Shown: positions 52,083-62,085 of the stretch, piece after piece | Position numbering within the stretch: position 1 is the first letter of the stretch | Layout: each line of letters begins with the position of its first letter | DNA from: Bauldia litoralis | GTDB lineage: Bacteria > Pseudomonadota > Alphaproteobacteria > Rhizobiales > Kaistiaceae | Direction: 5' to 3' | NCBI RefSeq assembly: GCF_900104485.1 | Contig: NZ_FMXQ01000007.1 | Coordinates: 267,737-331,736, forward strand | DNA length: 64,000 nucleotides | The notes under the pieces: generated by a model | What the model saw: only the letters and a program-made list of their open reading frames with translations | What the model was told of the DNA's origin: nothing | The model's database searches: none | Position numbers and translations under genes: made by a program

Positions 52083-55000
52083 CTAGCTGCACCCCGTCGT
52101 CGAGCCACACGTGTCGCACTTCAGGCAGGTGCCGTTCCGGACCAGCGTGAAGTTTCCACATTCGCCGCAGGCGTCGCCGAGGTAGCCGCGCAGGCGCGCG
52201 GCGGCTGAGCGTTCGGCTTCCAGCGCCTTGGCGTCGGCCTGGGGGGCGACCCTGGCGTGGGGCGAGGGGGCGAGGCCGGAGGCGGTCGCCGGTTGCTCGT
52301 CGGCGAGCGCGCGGACGGCGCTGGCGACCCGGGCCATCGATCCGCCCGAGGGAGCCGAGCCGACGGCGCGGATGGTGCCGCCGGCCGTGGCCGTGGTGCG
52401 CGTCGCCGGCGCGGCGGTCGCCGGAGCCGGATCGCCACTGACGCGGGGCGCCGCGGCCGTGGTGGCGGCGGAACCCGAACCGCCGCTGGCGCGGGGCTGA
52501 GGCGCGGGGCCGGCAGCGGCCGTCTCGGCCGGCTTGTCGACCAGGGCGAAATTGCGCCGGCCACGGACGAGGCCGTGCGACACCGCCGACTCGGGCGACG
52601 GGGGACGGCCCTGGCCGACGCCTTCGCCGAGCGTCGTCGCGCCGAGGTCGTCCGGGTTGATATGGGCGAGGTCGTGGCGACCGAGGTAGGAGATCGCCAG
52701 CTCACGGAACACGTAGTCGAGGATCGACGTCGCGTTCTTGATCGTGTCGTTGCCCTGGACGAAGCCGGCCGGCTCGAAGCGGGTGAAGGTGAAGGCCTCG
52801 ACATATTCCTCGAGCGGCACGCCGTATTGCAGGCCGAGCGAGATGGCGATGGCGAAGTTGTTCATCATTGCCCGGAAGGCGGCGCCTTCCTTGTGCATAT
52901 CGATGAAGATCTCGCCGAGGCGGCCATCGGCATATTCGCCGGTGTGGAGATAGACCTTGTGGCCGCCGACGATCGCCTTCTGGGTGTAGCCGGTGCGGCG
53001 ATTCGGGATCTTCTCGCGCTCGCGCACCGCCTTCTCGATGATCCGCTCGACGATCCGCTCGGTCACCTGCTCGGTGCGGGCGGCGGCGGGCTTGGCGATC
53101 AGCTGCTCGACCGCCTCATCCGCCTCGTCTTCCTCGTCCTCGAGGATCTGGGCGTTGAGCGGCTGGGAGAGCTTCGAGCCGTCGCGGTAGAGGGCGTTGG
53201 CCTTCAGCGCCAGGCGCCAGGACAGCATATAGGCGCTCTTGGCGTCCTCGACCGTGGCGTCATTCGGCATGTTGATGGTCTTGGAGATCGCGCCGGAGAT
53301 GAAGGGCTGCGCAGCCGCCATCATCCGGATGTGGCTCTCCGCCGAGAGGTAGCGCTTGCCGATGCGGCCGCAGGGATTGGCGCAGTCGAAGACCGGCAGG
53401 TGCTCGTCCTTGAGGCCCGGCGCGCCTTCCAGCGTCATCGATCCGCAGCAGAAGACATTGGCGAGGTCGATGTCCTTCTTCGAGAAGCCCATCCACTGCA
53501 GGAGATCGAAGTCGGTATCCGCCATCTCCTCGTCGGTGACGCCGAGGTCGGTGAGGAATTCGGCGCCGAGCGACCACTTGTTGAAGGTGAACTTGATGTC
53601 GAAGGCGGTGGCGAGGCCTTCCTCGATCGCCGCGATCTTCTCCTCGGGGAAGCCCTTGGCCTTCAGCGTGTCGTGGTTGACGCCGGGCGCGCCCTTCAGC
53701 GTGCCGCGACCGACCGCGTAGTCGATGATGGCGCTGACCTGCTTGTCGTCATAGCCGAGCAGGCCGAGGGCCTCGGGCACCGCGCGGTTGATGATCTTGA
53801 AGTAGCCGCCGCCGGCCAGCTTCTTGAACTTGACCAGCGCGAAGTCCGGCTCGATGCCGGTGGTGTCGCAATCCATGATCAGGCCGATCGTGCCGGTCGG
53901 TGCGATGACGGTCGACTGGGCGTTGCGGTAGCCGTGGACCTCGCCGAGGGAAACGGCGCGGTTCCAGGCCGTGCGGGCGCGTTCGACGATGCGCAGGTCC
54001 GGGCAGGAGGCGCCGTCGAGCGGCACCGGCGGGATGTTGACGCCGTCATAGCCATCGGCGACGCCCTGGGCGGCGCGACGGTGGTTGCGCATCACCCGCA
54101 GCATGTGGGCGCGGTTCTTGGCATAGCCGGGGAAGGGGCCGAGCTCGCCGGCCATCTCGGCCGAGGTGGCATAGGAGACGCCGGTCATCAGCGCGGTGAT
54201 CGCACCGCAGATGGCGCGGCCCTCGGTCGAATCGTACGGCGTGCCCGAGGTCATCAGCAGGCCGCCGATATTGGCGTAGCCGAGGCCGAGCGTCCGGTAC
54301 TCGTAGGAGAGCTCGGCGATCCGCCGCGACGGGAACTGCGCCATCAGCACCGAAACCTCGAGGACGACGGTCCACAGGCGCACGGCATGTTCGAAGGACT
54401 CGGTGTCGAAGCGCTTGGCCTCGTCGCGGAACTGGAGAAGGTTCAGCGAGGCGAGGTTGCAGGCCGTGTCGTCGAGGAACATGTATTCCGAGCACGGGTT
54501 CGAGGCGCGGATCGGCCCCGACGCCGGGCAGGTGTGCCAGTCGTTGACGGTGGTGTGGAACTGGATGCCGGGATCGGCCGAGGCCCAGGCGGCGTCGCCG
54601 ACCTTCTCCCATAATTCGCGGGCCGGCAGCGTCTTGACCGGCTGGCCGGTGATGCGGGCGTTGAGCGTCCACTCGTCGTCATTCTCGACCGCGTTGAGGA
54701 ACTCGTCGGTGACCCGCACCGAGTTGTTCGAATTCTGGCCGGAAACGGTGAGATAGGCCTCGGAGTCCCAATCGGTGTTGTAGATCGGGAATTCGAGGTC
54801 GGTGTAGCCCTGGCGGGCGAACTGGATGACCCGGCGGATGTAGTTTTCCGGGACCTGGCCCTTCTTGGCGGCGCGGACCTCGCGCTTGAGGGCGGGGTTC
54901 TTGGCCGGGTCGAAGCAGGCATCGCCGTCGCCGTCGCAGTTGACACAGGCCTTCATGATCGCCTTGAGGTGATGCGAGATCACCTTGGAGCCGGTGACCA

Positions 55001-55919
55001 GCGCGGCGACCTTCTGCTCTTCCTTCACCTTCCAGTCGATGAACTGCTCGATATCCGGATGGTCGATGTCGACCACCACCATCTTGGCAGCGCGGCGGGT
55101 GGTGCCGCCCGACTTGATGGCGCCGGCGGCGCGATCGCCGATCTTGAGGAAGGACATCAGGCCGGAGGACTTGCCGCCGCCCGACAGGCGCTCGCCTTCG
55201 CCGCGCAGCGCCGAGAAGTTGGAGCCGGTGCCGGAGCCGTATTTGAACAGGCGCGCCTCGCGCACCCACAGGTCCATGATGCCGCCCTCGTTGACGAGGT
55301 CATCGGCGATGCCCTGGATGAAGCAGGCATGCGGCTGGGGATGCTCGTAGGCGGTCTCCGAGGCGCGGACCTCGCCGGTCTTGTAGTCGACATAGAAGTG
55401 GCCCTGGCTCGGGCCGTCGATGCCATAGGCCCAGTGCAGGCCGGTGTTGAACCACTGCGGGGAATTCGGCGCCGCCTTCTGGGTCGCCAGCATGAAGCGC
55501 AGTTCGTCGAAGAAGGCCTCGGCGTCCTCGTCGGTGTCGAAGTAGCCGCCCTTCCAGCCCCAATAGGCCCAGGTGCCGGCGAGACGATCGAAGACCTGGC
55601 GCGAATCGCGCTCCGAGCCCGAGCGCTCCTCGGCGGGGAGCGTCGCCAGCGCATCTTCGTCGGCGACCGAGCGCCAGAGGAAGGACGGGACGTCATTCTC
55701 CTCGACCTTCTTCAGCCGGGCCGGGACGCCGGCCTTGCGGAAATACTTCTGGGCAAGGATGTCGCTCGCCACCTGGCTCCAGGTCGACGGGACGTTGATA
55801 TCGTCGAGCTTGAAGACGATCGAACCGTCCGGATTCCGAATCTCGCTCTTTGTCGTCCGGAAGTCGATTCCCTGGTAGGCGTCTTCGCCCTTGGTCGTGT
55901 AGTGCCGCTCGATCCGCAT
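52083..55919 (-). CDS. nrdJ: Adenosylcobalamin-dependent (class II) ribonucleotide reductase
   Basis: A 1278-residue enzyme reducing ribonucleotides with coenzyme B12. Seen: [58 protein letters not shown], and the [14 protein letters not shown] region. An insertion around residue 325 has [12 protein letters not shown], typical of the large alphaproteobacterial NrdJ. The last 28 residues carry two CxxC pairs ([17 protein letters not shown]), a zinc-ribbon-like thioredoxin-interaction tail. Between core and tail lies a roughly 120-residue Ala/Pro/Thr-rich linker. A NrdR-like box sits 147 bp upstream. No class I nrdAB is in the window. Confidence 0.96.
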   Translation of the reverse strand: MRIERHYTTKGEDAYQGIDFRTTKSEIRNPDGSIVFKLDDINVPSTWSQVASDILAQKYFRKAGVPARLKKVEENDVPSFLWRSVADEDALATLPAEERSGSERDSRQVFDRLAGTWAYWGWKGGYFDTDEDAEAFFDELRFMLATQKAAPNSPQWFNTGLHWAYGIDGPSQGHFYVDYKTGEVRASETAYEHPQPHACFIQGIADDLVNEGGIMDLWVREARLFKYGSGTGSNFSALRGEGERLSGGGKSSGLMSFLKIGDRAAGAIKSGGTTRRAAKMVVVDIDHPDIEQFIDWKVKEEQKVAALVTGSKVISHHLKAIMKACVNCDGDGDACFDPAKNPALKREVRAAKKGQVPENYIRRVIQFARQGYTDLEFPIYNTDWDSEAYLTVSGQNSNNSVRVTDEFLNAVENDDEWTLNARITGQPVKTLPARELWEKVGDAAWASADPGIQFHTTVNDWHTCPASGPIRASNPCSEYMFLDDTACNLASLNLLQFRDEAKRFDTESFEHAVRLWTVVLEVSVLMAQFPSRRIAELSYEYRTLGLGYANIGGLLMTSGTPYDSTEGRAICGAITALMTGVSYATSAEMAGELGPFPGYAKNRAHMLRVMRNHRRAAQGVADGYDGVNIPPVPLDGASCPDLRIVERARTAWNRAVSLGEVHGYRNAQSTVIAPTGTIGLIMDCDTTGIEPDFALVKFKKLAGGGYFKIINRAVPEALGLLGYDDKQVSAIIDYAVGRGTLKGAPGVNHDTLKAKGFPEEKIAAIEEGLATAFDIKFTFNKWSLGAEFLTDLGVTDEEMADTDFDLLQWMGFSKKDIDLANVFCCGSMTLEGAPGLKDEHLPVFDCANPCGRIGKRYLSAESHIRMMAAAQPFISGAISKTINMPNDATVEDAKSAYMLSWRLALKANALYRDGSKLSQPLNAQILEDEEDEADEAVEQLIAKPAAARTEQVTERIVERIIEKAVREREKIPNRRTGYTQKAIVGGHKVYLHTGEYADGRLGEIFIDMHKEGAAFRAMMNNFAIAISLGLQYGVPLEEYVEAFTFTRFEPAGFVQGNDTIKNATSILDYVFRELAISYLGRHDLAHINPDDLGATTLGEGVGQGRPPSPESAVSHGLVRGRRNFALVDKPAETAAAGPAPQPRASGGSGSAATTAAAPRVSGDPAPATAAPATRTTATAGGTIRAVGSAPSGGSMARVASAVRALADEQPATASGLAPSPHARVAPQADAKALEAERSAAARLRGYLGDACGECGNFTLVRNGTCLKCDTCGSTTGCS

Positions 55920-56361
55920 CTTTGCCCCATTTCGTTGCGCGTCACGCGCATGTCATCCAATTGCGCGTATCCTGAAGGTCCCAGGATCCGGCGCACCCGC
56001 CGCAGTTCTGTCAGACGCCCCGCCGGGGTTTGATTCCCCGGATGTTGTGTCCAAGCTTTACGCGAAACACTAAATATAGTGTTACTCAGGTCGGTTTGTC
56101 ACCTGTTTTCCGGTGCAAGATCGCCTGCTTTTTCACCACCCATGGCACACAAAACCACCACCTCTCGCTAACAGGCATCGAGTGCCCGCGACGAGCCGAT
56201 TTTACGCAAACCTGGTTGGAAAAACCCGGGGACCCGAGCCCCACGGCACGTCGAGAACGCCGACGCCTGAGTGACGCTAAGCCGAGTCGCGGGGAAGGGT
56301 CAACGCACGTGCCTGGGGAAAATGGGGGTAGTCAGCGTTTCCGCCATTTCAACCTGTGGGG
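55920..56361. other. nrdJ leader and intergenic region
   Basis: 442 bp between nrdJ and the convergent-facing RlpA-like gene. It contains the NrdR-like box at 56066-56083 and two hairpin-prone GC runs (around 56015-56035). I see no B12-riboswitch core, and no credible ORF. Much of 56100-56360 shows no recognisable element. Confidence 0.5.
56066..56083 (-). promoter_or_regulatory. NrdR-box-like operator upstream of nrdJ
   Basis: AACACTAAATATAGTGTT is an 18-bp near-palindrome that fits the NrdR box consensus (ACACwAtATwTwGTGT). A half-site, GTTGTGT, lies about 32 bp away at 56044-56050, the three-turn spacing expected of paired boxes. NrdR is a conserved repressor of ribonucleotide reductase genes. 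Confidence 0.75.
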
Positions 56362-57096
56362 CTACTCGGGAACCTGCTGCAGGTAGTCCCAATCCTCACG
56401 CGGCGCGACCCCGTGATGGGGATCGATCGGCGGCGCGAGGGGAGTCGATTCGGCCTTTTCGAGAAGCGGCGCGACCAGCGTCAGTTCCGCCTTCTGGGGG
56501 GCGAAGGCGTCGGCGAAGCGGTCGGGCAGGGCGTCGATGGATTCCGGCGTCAGGACGACAAGGGCATCGTCGTCGACGAGGGCGGCAGGCGCCTCGTCCG
56601 GCGTCACCGCGGCGATCTCGCTTTCGGGCCGCACGCGCGGCTCGGGCAGGTCGACCTCGAGCGACGCCTGACGTATCTCGGGCGCCGCCGGCGCGTCTGG
56701 CCCGCACGTTCCCGACAGCGAGACGTTCTGCCGTCCCTCGACCACCGTCACCCGGACCCGGGCGGTGCCGGAGCGGATCATGTCGAGCTTCGCCGCCGCC
56801 GCCTTGCTGACGTCGATGACCCGCCCCTTGGTATAGGGCCCGCGATCATTGACCCGGACGATCACCGATTTGCCGTTGGCAAGATTCTCGACCCTGACCC
56901 TGGTCTGGAAGGGAAGGTCGCGGTGGGCGGCGGTCATCGCGCTGGAATCCGCCCGCTCGCCGCTGGCGGTGATGCCGTCGAGGTCGAACCACGCGGCCTT
57001 GCCGCATTGGGCAGCCACGGCTTCATCGCCGCCGATCAGACCGGCAACGGCAAAGCCGAGCGCCAATGCGCACCCTCTGACCCCAATCGACTCCAC
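56362..57096 (-). CDS. rlpA: RlpA-like septal/cell-wall protein (double-psi beta-barrel)
   Basis: A 244-residue secreted protein (signal GCALALGFAVAGLIGG, cleavage near VAA-QCGKA) with the RlpA core at about residues 32-115: KAAWFDLDGITASGERADSS, MTAAHRDLPFQTRVRVENL, and VRVNDRGPYTKGRVIDVSKA. RlpA proteins bind or cleave glycan-only peptidoglycan at division sites. The first residues after cleavage include a Cys but no lipobox. The start is the GTG at 57096 with GGGGAG about 9 nt upstream. The C-terminal half is Pro/Ala/Glu-rich and lacks a SPOR domain. Confidence 0.87.
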   Translation of the reverse strand: MESIGVRGCALALGFAVAGLIGGDEAVAAQCGKAAWFDLDGITASGERADSSAMTAAHRDLPFQTRVRVENLANGKSVIVRVNDRGPYTKGRVIDVSKAAAAKLDMIRSGTARVRVTVVEGRQNVSLSGTCGPDAPAAPEIRQASLEVDLPEPRVRPESEIAAVTPDEAPAALVDDDALVVLTPESIDALPDRFADAFAPQKAELTLVAPLLEKAESTPLAPPIDPHHGVAPREDWDYLQQVPE

Positions 57097-57238
57097 GCCA
57101 CGCAACTCCCCGTCACACCGGATGACCAGTGTGGATTCCCAGCCAACAGGCAGGGAAGAGTGGCCAAGTTTCGCCGGAAATGGGGCCGGAATGCGGCTGC
57201 GGAGATCGGCGGGGCAGCGCCGCCCGCCGGATCCGCGA

Positions 57239-57943
57239 TCAAAGCATTGGCTGGACGCCGAGGATGGCCCGGGCGGCTGGCAGGTCGGCAAATATGCAGT
57301 TCCTCATCCAGCTTTCGACATTGCGGGTCAGGACACGCGGACCGGTCACGGTGATATCGCCGGCGTTGACGGCGTCCTTGTAACTCCGCTCCGCCATCCA
57401 GACGTCGGTCATCGCCCGGACCGTGGTGTTGAAGTAGACGTCGACGTCCTTACCGGGATCCGTCGTGCAGACATCGACATGATCGTCCGAGACGACGATC
57501 CACCAGTCGGAGATGTCCTGGATGTCGGCGAAGCGAAAGCGGATGACCGCCTGGTTCCCGGGAAGCTTGTCCGGAACGATGCTGCGCTCGAGATAGAGCA
57601 TCAGCAGCTCGACGTCATAGTCGGACTCCGTCAGGTTCGTGCGCGCCCATCGCATGCCCCAACCGCCGAGCGACAGGAGAATGGGCAGGAGTTCCCGGCA
57701 GGACTCGGTCGCGTGATACTCGTAGCCGCGCTGCCCGGGAATCCGCTTGCGGTGAACCAGGCCACGCTCGGTCAGCATCGAAAGCCGCTTGGTCAGGATG
57801 GTCGGCGAGATCACGCCGAGCCCGCGTTGGAGTTCGTTGAACCGCGTGCTGCCCATCAGCAATTCGCGGACGATCAGGATTGTCCATTTCTCGCCGAGGA
57901 TCTCCGATGCCTTGGCGATCGGGCAGAACTGACCGTATTTCAT
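57239..57943 (-). CDS. HxlR-family transcriptional regulator with C-terminal SCP2-like domain
   Basis: A 234-residue protein. The N-terminal HxlR winged helix is clear (CPIAKASEILGEKWTILIVR, GSTRFNELQRGLGVISPTIL) and is followed by a roughly 120-residue C-terminal domain with AVIRFRFADIQDISDWWIVV and DVYFNTTVRAMTDVWM, matching the SCP2 sterol-transfer fold that is often fused to HxlR. It is divergent from the CMD-family gene at 58114 and probably controls it together with the FAD oxidoreductase, sensing a small ligand in the C-terminal domain. Confidence 0.88.
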   Translation of the reverse strand: MKYGQFCPIAKASEILGEKWTILIVRELLMGSTRFNELQRGLGVISPTILTKRLSMLTERGLVHRKRIPGQRGYEYHATESCRELLPILLSLGGWGMRWARTNLTESDYDVELLMLYLERSIVPDKLPGNQAVIRFRFADIQDISDWWIVVSDDHVDVCTTDPGKDVDVYFNTTVRAMTDVWMAERSYKDAVNAGDITVTGPRVLTRNVESWMRNCIFADLPAARAILGVQPML

Positions 57944-58113
57944 ACCGCCCCGGGCCTCCGCGACTCCAGAATGTGTAGTTGGTCACTCCGCAATCTATAG
58001 CGCATCGCTACGGCTCGCAAAGTATCGGGCGAATGGCCCCGGACCTATCAGAGGCTCGTATCCCGGAGCGCCGATGCACCGGGAACGAAGCCACCGGAGA
58101 TAGGAAAACCGCC

Positions 58114-58704
58114 ATGAAGCATTTCGAGATCTACACCCCCGAGACCGCGCCGTCGCCGGCCGCGGAGACCCTGCAGGCGCTGAAGGAGAAGCTTGGATTC
58201 GCGCCGAATGTCTTCGCGGTGATGGGCGGCACGCCGGGGGGCTTGAGCGCCTTTGTCTCGCTCAACCAGAATTTCGGCGAGACGTCGCTGTCCGCCACCG
58301 AACGAGAGATCGTGCAGATTGCCGTCAGCGTCGAGAATGGCGGGGCCTATTGCGTTGCCGGCCACACCTCCTTTGCTCGCAAGCAAGGGGTCGCGGACGA
58401 GATTGTCGAGGCGGTCCGGACGCGCGGGCGCATTGCCGATCCAAAGCTCGCCGCGCTGCATGAATTCGTTCGCCGCGTCACGGTCAAGCGCGGCAAGCTG
58501 GCCGAGGGCGAACTGGAGGCGTTTCTCGCCGCCGGCTACTCCGATGCGCAGGTGCAGGAAGTCATCCTCGGGATCTGCGTGAAGATGTTCAGCAACCTGG
58601 CCGACAACCTGCTGGGCTTCCCGCTCGACGATGCCTTTGTTCCCTACAGGTGGGACCCGTCCGAAGCACAGCCACGCGCCGACGCGGACGCGATCGCGGC
58701 ATAG
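58114..58704 (+). CDS. Carboxymuconolactone decarboxylase (AhpD-like)-family protein
   Basis: A 196-residue protein with the family helices: EKLGFAPNVFAVMGGTPGG, LSATEREIVQIAVSVENGG and AYCVAGHTSFARK. One Cys and a downstream His (C-V-A-G-H) replace the CxxC of AhpD, so reductase activity is doubtful. AGGAAAA precedes the ATG at 58114. Divergent from the HxlR gene with a 170-bp spacer. Such genes often follow HxlR or AraC regulators and are induced by electrophiles or quinones. Confidence 0.87.
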   Translation: MKHFEIYTPETAPSPAAETLQALKEKLGFAPNVFAVMGGTPGGLSAFVSLNQNFGETSLSATEREIVQIAVSVENGGAYCVAGHTSFARKQGVADEIVEAVRTRGRIADPKLAALHEFVRRVTVKRGKLAEGELEAFLAAGYSDAQVQEVILGICVKMFSNLADNLLGFPLDDAFVPYRWDPSEAQPRADADAIAA

Positions 58705-58983
58705 CGGCCGAGGCGACACGACCGGCCGCCCCGATCATCCGGGAAGGATGGCCCGGAGGCGGTCGGCGGGTCGCACGGTGTGTGTGACGTCACAGACGCG
58801 GCGGGGTTTCGCCTCTAGAGACCCCCGCCACACCCCACGGCAGGCCACAGCCCCCGCCGGACGTTCCGCGCTCCCGTCGGCCGAATTGGACCGATCCTGG
58901 CAGCAATGCCACCGCCAGCGACTGGCCGATTGTCGTCGACCGCAGCGCGAGCGTTCCCCGTCATCCAGACAAGGACAACTGAC

Positions 58984-60369
58984 ATGAACGAAGAAACCAT
59001 TGCGGCCTTCCGGTCCGCCTTGCGCGGCGCGCTGATCGAGCGCGGCGACGCCGACTATAACGAAGCCCGCAAGCTCTATAACGGCATGATCGACAAGCGA
59101 CCGCTGATGATCGCACGCTGCGCCGACGTTGCCGACGTCATCGCCGCCGTCAATTTCGGTCGCGACAACGACCTGCTGATCGCCATTCGTGGCGGCGGCC
59201 ATAACGGGCCGGGCCTGGGCAGTTGCGACGACGGGCTGGTCATCGACCTTGCGCCGATGAAGGACGTCCGGGTCGACCCGACCACGCGAACCGTGCGGGT
59301 CGGTCCCGGCTGTCGCGGCGCCGACGTCGACCACGCCACCCATGCCTTCGGGCTGGCGGTGCCGACCGGCATCGTCGCCTCGACCGGCATCGCCGGACTG
59401 ACGCTGGGCGGCGGCATCGGCTACCTGACCCGGAAATACGGGCTGACCATCGACAACCTGATCGAGGCCGACGTGGTGCTGGCTGACGGGAGCTTTGTCA
59501 CCGCCAGCAAGGACCGGAACGCGGACCTGTTCTGGGCACTGCGCGGCGGCGGCGGCAACTTCGGCGTCGTCACCAGCTTCCTGTTCCAGGCCCAGCCGGT
59601 CGACATGGTCTTCGCCGGCCCGGTCTTCTGGGACCTCGCCGACGCGAAGCAGGTCATGCAGGCCTACCGGGATTTCCTGCCGAACGCGCCCGAAGAGCTC
59701 GGCGCCTTCGTCGGACTGAAGACGATGCCGCCCTGCGCACCGTTTCCCGAGGAGCATTGGGGCAAGAAGATCTGCGGCGTGATCTCCAGCTACAACGGCC
59801 CGGAGGAGGAGGGGCGGCGCGCCATGCAGCCGCTGCTCGACAAACTGCCGCCGCCGATCCTCGACTGGCGGGGGGCGATGCCCTTTCCGGCGATGCAGTC
59901 GCTGTTCGATCCGCTGATGCCGGCCGGACTCCAGTGGTACTGGAAGGGCGACTATGTCTCGGACCTGCCGGACGCAGCGATCGACACCCACATCGCGCAG
60001 ATCGCCAAGGCGCCGAGCGACCTGTCGCTGATGCACCTCTATCCGATCGACGGGGCGGTGCGCCGGGTCGGCGGGGCCGACACCGCATGGGGCGCGCGCA
60101 ACGCCACCTGGTCGATGGTCATTGCCGGCATCGACGCCGATCCCGGGAAGGCGGGAGACCTCGCCCGCTGGGGCCGCGCCTACTGGGATGCGGTGCATCC
60201 GTTCAACCACGACGGCGCCTACGTCAATTTCATGATGGACGACGAGGACGCCGGCCGGGTCAAGGCGGCCTATGGCGAGAACTACGACCGGCTGGCGGCG
60301 GTGAAGCAGCAATACGATCCGGCCAACGTCTTCCGGGTCAACCAGAACATCAGGCCGCTGGCGGCGTGA
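58984..60369 (+). CDS. FAD-binding oxidoreductase, berberine-bridge/6-hydroxynicotine oxidase type
   Basis: A 461-residue flavoprotein with the PCMH FAD domain: LLIAIRGGGHNGPG with the His usually linked to FAD (about residue 70), VPTGIVASTGIAGLTLGGG and GLTIDNLIEADVVLADG, and the C-terminal BBE signature YGENYDRLAAVKQQYDPANV. The second covalent Cys common in BBEs is replaced in the GVGCRGADV-like segment (here VGPGCRGADVDHA retains a Cys). AAGGA lies about 8 nt upstream of the ATG. Members oxidise sugars, alkaloids or aromatic alcohols; the substrate is unknown. Confidence 0.9.
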   Translation: MNEETIAAFRSALRGALIERGDADYNEARKLYNGMIDKRPLMIARCADVADVIAAVNFGRDNDLLIAIRGGGHNGPGLGSCDDGLVIDLAPMKDVRVDPTTRTVRVGPGCRGADVDHATHAFGLAVPTGIVASTGIAGLTLGGGIGYLTRKYGLTIDNLIEADVVLADGSFVTASKDRNADLFWALRGGGGNFGVVTSFLFQAQPVDMVFAGPVFWDLADAKQVMQAYRDFLPNAPEELGAFVGLKTMPPCAPFPEEHWGKKICGVISSYNGPEEEGRRAMQPLLDKLPPPILDWRGAMPFPAMQSLFDPLMPAGLQWYWKGDYVSDLPDAAIDTHIAQIAKAPSDLSLMHLYPIDGAVRRVGGADTAWGARNATWSMVIAGIDADPGKAGDLARWGRAYWDAVHPFNHDGAYVNFMMDDEDAGRVKAAYGENYDRLAAVKQQYDPANVFRVNQNIRPLAA

Positions 60370-60399
60370 TGCGACGAGGCTCGCTGGTGTGTTCCAGTG

Positions 60400-60542
60400 G
60401 TGCGTGCTTCGAGGCGCGTGTTTCGCGCGCGCCTCAGCATGGCGGGGTGGGAGGCGTCCTGAGGGATGGGACGTCTGTTGCCAACGTCGCCATCCTGAGG
60501 TGCTCCGCGCAGCGGAGCCTCGAAGGACGCACGGTCGCCGGC
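60400..60542. repeat. Second intergenic palindrome family: paired inverted hairpins
   Basis: 60400-60442 reads GTGCGTGCTTCGAGGCGCG... and 60490-60542 is an approximately complementary arm ending GAAGGACGCAC. Each arm has its own stem (GAGGCGCG/CGCGCCTC; GCTCCGC/GCGGAGC). The GTGCGTCCTTCGAG-type palindrome is a recurrent intergenic repeat in alphaproteobacteria and differs in sequence from the 51-kb elements. Confidence 0.75.
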
Positions 60543-60585
60543 GTCGCCGGCGGGCCCATGCCCGACCGACAGGAGCCGGGCGTAT

Positions 60586-61005
60586 CTATTCGCCGATGAG
60601 ATGCAGCACGACCTCGCGGCGATGCGGCCTGGCGCGATGCTCGAAGAGATAGATGCCCTGCCAGGTGCCGAGCGCCATGCGGCCGTCGATCACCGGGATC
60701 GACAGCGACGATGATGTCAGCGCGGTGCGGATATGGGCCGGCATGTCGTCCGGGCCCTCCATGCCATGGACATAGCGGCCGGGATCCTCCGGCGCGATCA
60801 TCTCGAAATAGGCCTCGAGGTCGATGCGCACGTCGGGATCGGCGTTCTCCTGGATGATCAGCGACGCCGAGGTATGGCGGCAGAAGACGGTGAGGAGGCC
60901 GGTCTCGATGCCGACATCGCCGAGCCAGTCGGCGACGGCCGCCGTGATCTCGTTGAGGCCCTTGCCGCGGGTTGCGACGGAGAGGCTGTTGGTTGCCTGG
61001 CGCAC
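60586..61005 (-). CDS. YjbQ (UPF0047)-family protein
   Basis: A 139-residue protein with the full family pattern: LLTVFCRHTSASLIIQENAD, GRYVHGMEGPDDMPAHIRTA and LGTWQGIYLFEHR. YjbQ proteins have weak thiamine-phosphate synthase-like activity; the physiological role is unclear. The start is a GTG, 3 nt after the stop of the upstream bicupin gene, so translation is coupled. Confidence 0.9.
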   Translation of the reverse strand: MRQATNSLSVATRGKGLNEITAAVADWLGDVGIETGLLTVFCRHTSASLIIQENADPDVRIDLEAYFEMIAPEDPGRYVHGMEGPDDMPAHIRTALTSSSLSIPVIDGRMALGTWQGIYLFEHRARPHRREVVLHLIGE

Positions 61006-61008
61006 CCC

Positions 61009-62085
61009 TCAGCCCGGGATCAGGTCGGAGCCATCGGGGAAGGCAGCGAAGGTGTCGGCCGGCACCTTGAAATTGGTGGCGAGAAGCTCGGGCGTGTTGT
61101 GGGCCATCCAGGCCGCCAGCGAGATCGATTCATAGGTGGCGTTGTTGAAGACGATCAGCAACTGCAGGTCCTCCTCGCCGGTATTCTCGATGTAGTGGCC
61201 ATAGCCCTGCGGCACGTAGCCGACATCGCCTGCGACGAAGTCGTCGGTGCGGGCGCGCCCGTGCGAGCCGAACACGGTCATCCGCGCCTTGCCGGCCAGA
61301 TAGTACTGCCACTCGACCGCGTTGGGATGCCAGTGCATCTCGCGGATGCCGCCCGGCTTGATCTCGATGATGCCGCCGGTGACCGTCGTCGAGATCGGGA
61401 ATTCCTGCTCGGAGACGACGCGAAGTGTGCCGCCGGGGAAGGCCCGCGGCTTCTGGGCGAGGAAGCGGTAGCGGTGGGTCAGCGGCGCGCCGTCGAGCGA
61501 ACCGGGCGCCGGATCGTCGGAAAGCGGCGCCGGCACCGGACCGGTCGCCATATAGACCTCGCCCTTCGGGAAGGCGGCGAAGGCCGACTGCGGCAGGCCG
61601 AAATTGCGAGCCAGCACCTCCGGCGGCGTTGTCGCCATCCAGTCGCTGATCGAGAAGGTGCCGAACTCGGAAAAGTAGCCGTTGTCGAAGACCAGAAGGA
61701 ACAGGCAGGGCCTGTCGCCGATGCCCTGGATCGAATGGCCATAGCCGCGCGGGAAATACCAGACGTCGCCCGGGCCGAAATCGGCGGCCTGGGAGCGGCT
61801 TGACGGGTCGACGATGGTCGTCCGGCAATGGCCGTCGATGACATAGCCCCACTCGGCCGCGTTGGCGTGCCAGTGGAGTTCGCGCAGCGCGCCAGGATCG
61901 AGCTGCATCAGGACGCCGGCGACCTGCTCGGATACGGCGAACTGATCGGCATTCGCCTGCTTCGACCAGCCGCCGTCGAAGGGCTGTCGCGGCTGGTCGC
62001 CGAGCGGATAGCGGAAAGAAGGCAGATCCTTGCCGGCGAGCGCCGGCGGGGCGGGGCCGAACGGCGGCTGCATTGTCTCCGCCAT
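61009..62085 (-). CDS. Oxalate decarboxylase-family bicupin
   Basis: A 358-residue protein with two similar cupin domains: domain 1 has ALRELHWHANAAEWGYVIDG and FPRGYGHSIQG, domain 2 has GGIREMHWHPNAVEWQYYLAG and VPQGYGHYIEN. Each provides the H-x-H-x5-E-x6-H-type manganese set of bicupin oxalate decarboxylase/oxidase. No signal peptide is seen from the ATG at 62085; a TTG at 62133 is less likely. It probably decarboxylates oxalate or a related acid, though the exact lid residue that separates decarboxylase from oxidase was not resolved. Confidence 0.85.
   Translation of the reverse strand: MAETMQPPFGPAPPALAGKDLPSFRYPLGDQPRQPFDGGWSKQANADQFAVSEQVAGVLMQLDPGALRELHWHANAAEWGYVIDGHCRTTIVDPSSRSQAADFGPGDVWYFPRGYGHSIQGIGDRPCLFLLVFDNGYFSEFGTFSISDWMATTPPEVLARNFGLPQSAFAAFPKGEVYMATGPVPAPLSDDPAPGSLDGAPLTHRYRFLAQKPRAFPGGTLRVVSEQEFPISTTVTGGIIEIKPGGIREMHWHPNAVEWQYYLAGKARMTVFGSHGRARTDDFVAGDVGYVPQGYGHYIENTGEEDLQLLIVFNNATYESISLAAWMAHNTPELLATNFKVPADTFAAFPDGSDLIPG

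Noticed and set aside
55920..56361. Cobalamin riboswitch upstream of nrdJ.
   Set aside because: No B12-box-like conserved core was seen on either strand; the clear NrdR-like palindrome explains regulation better.
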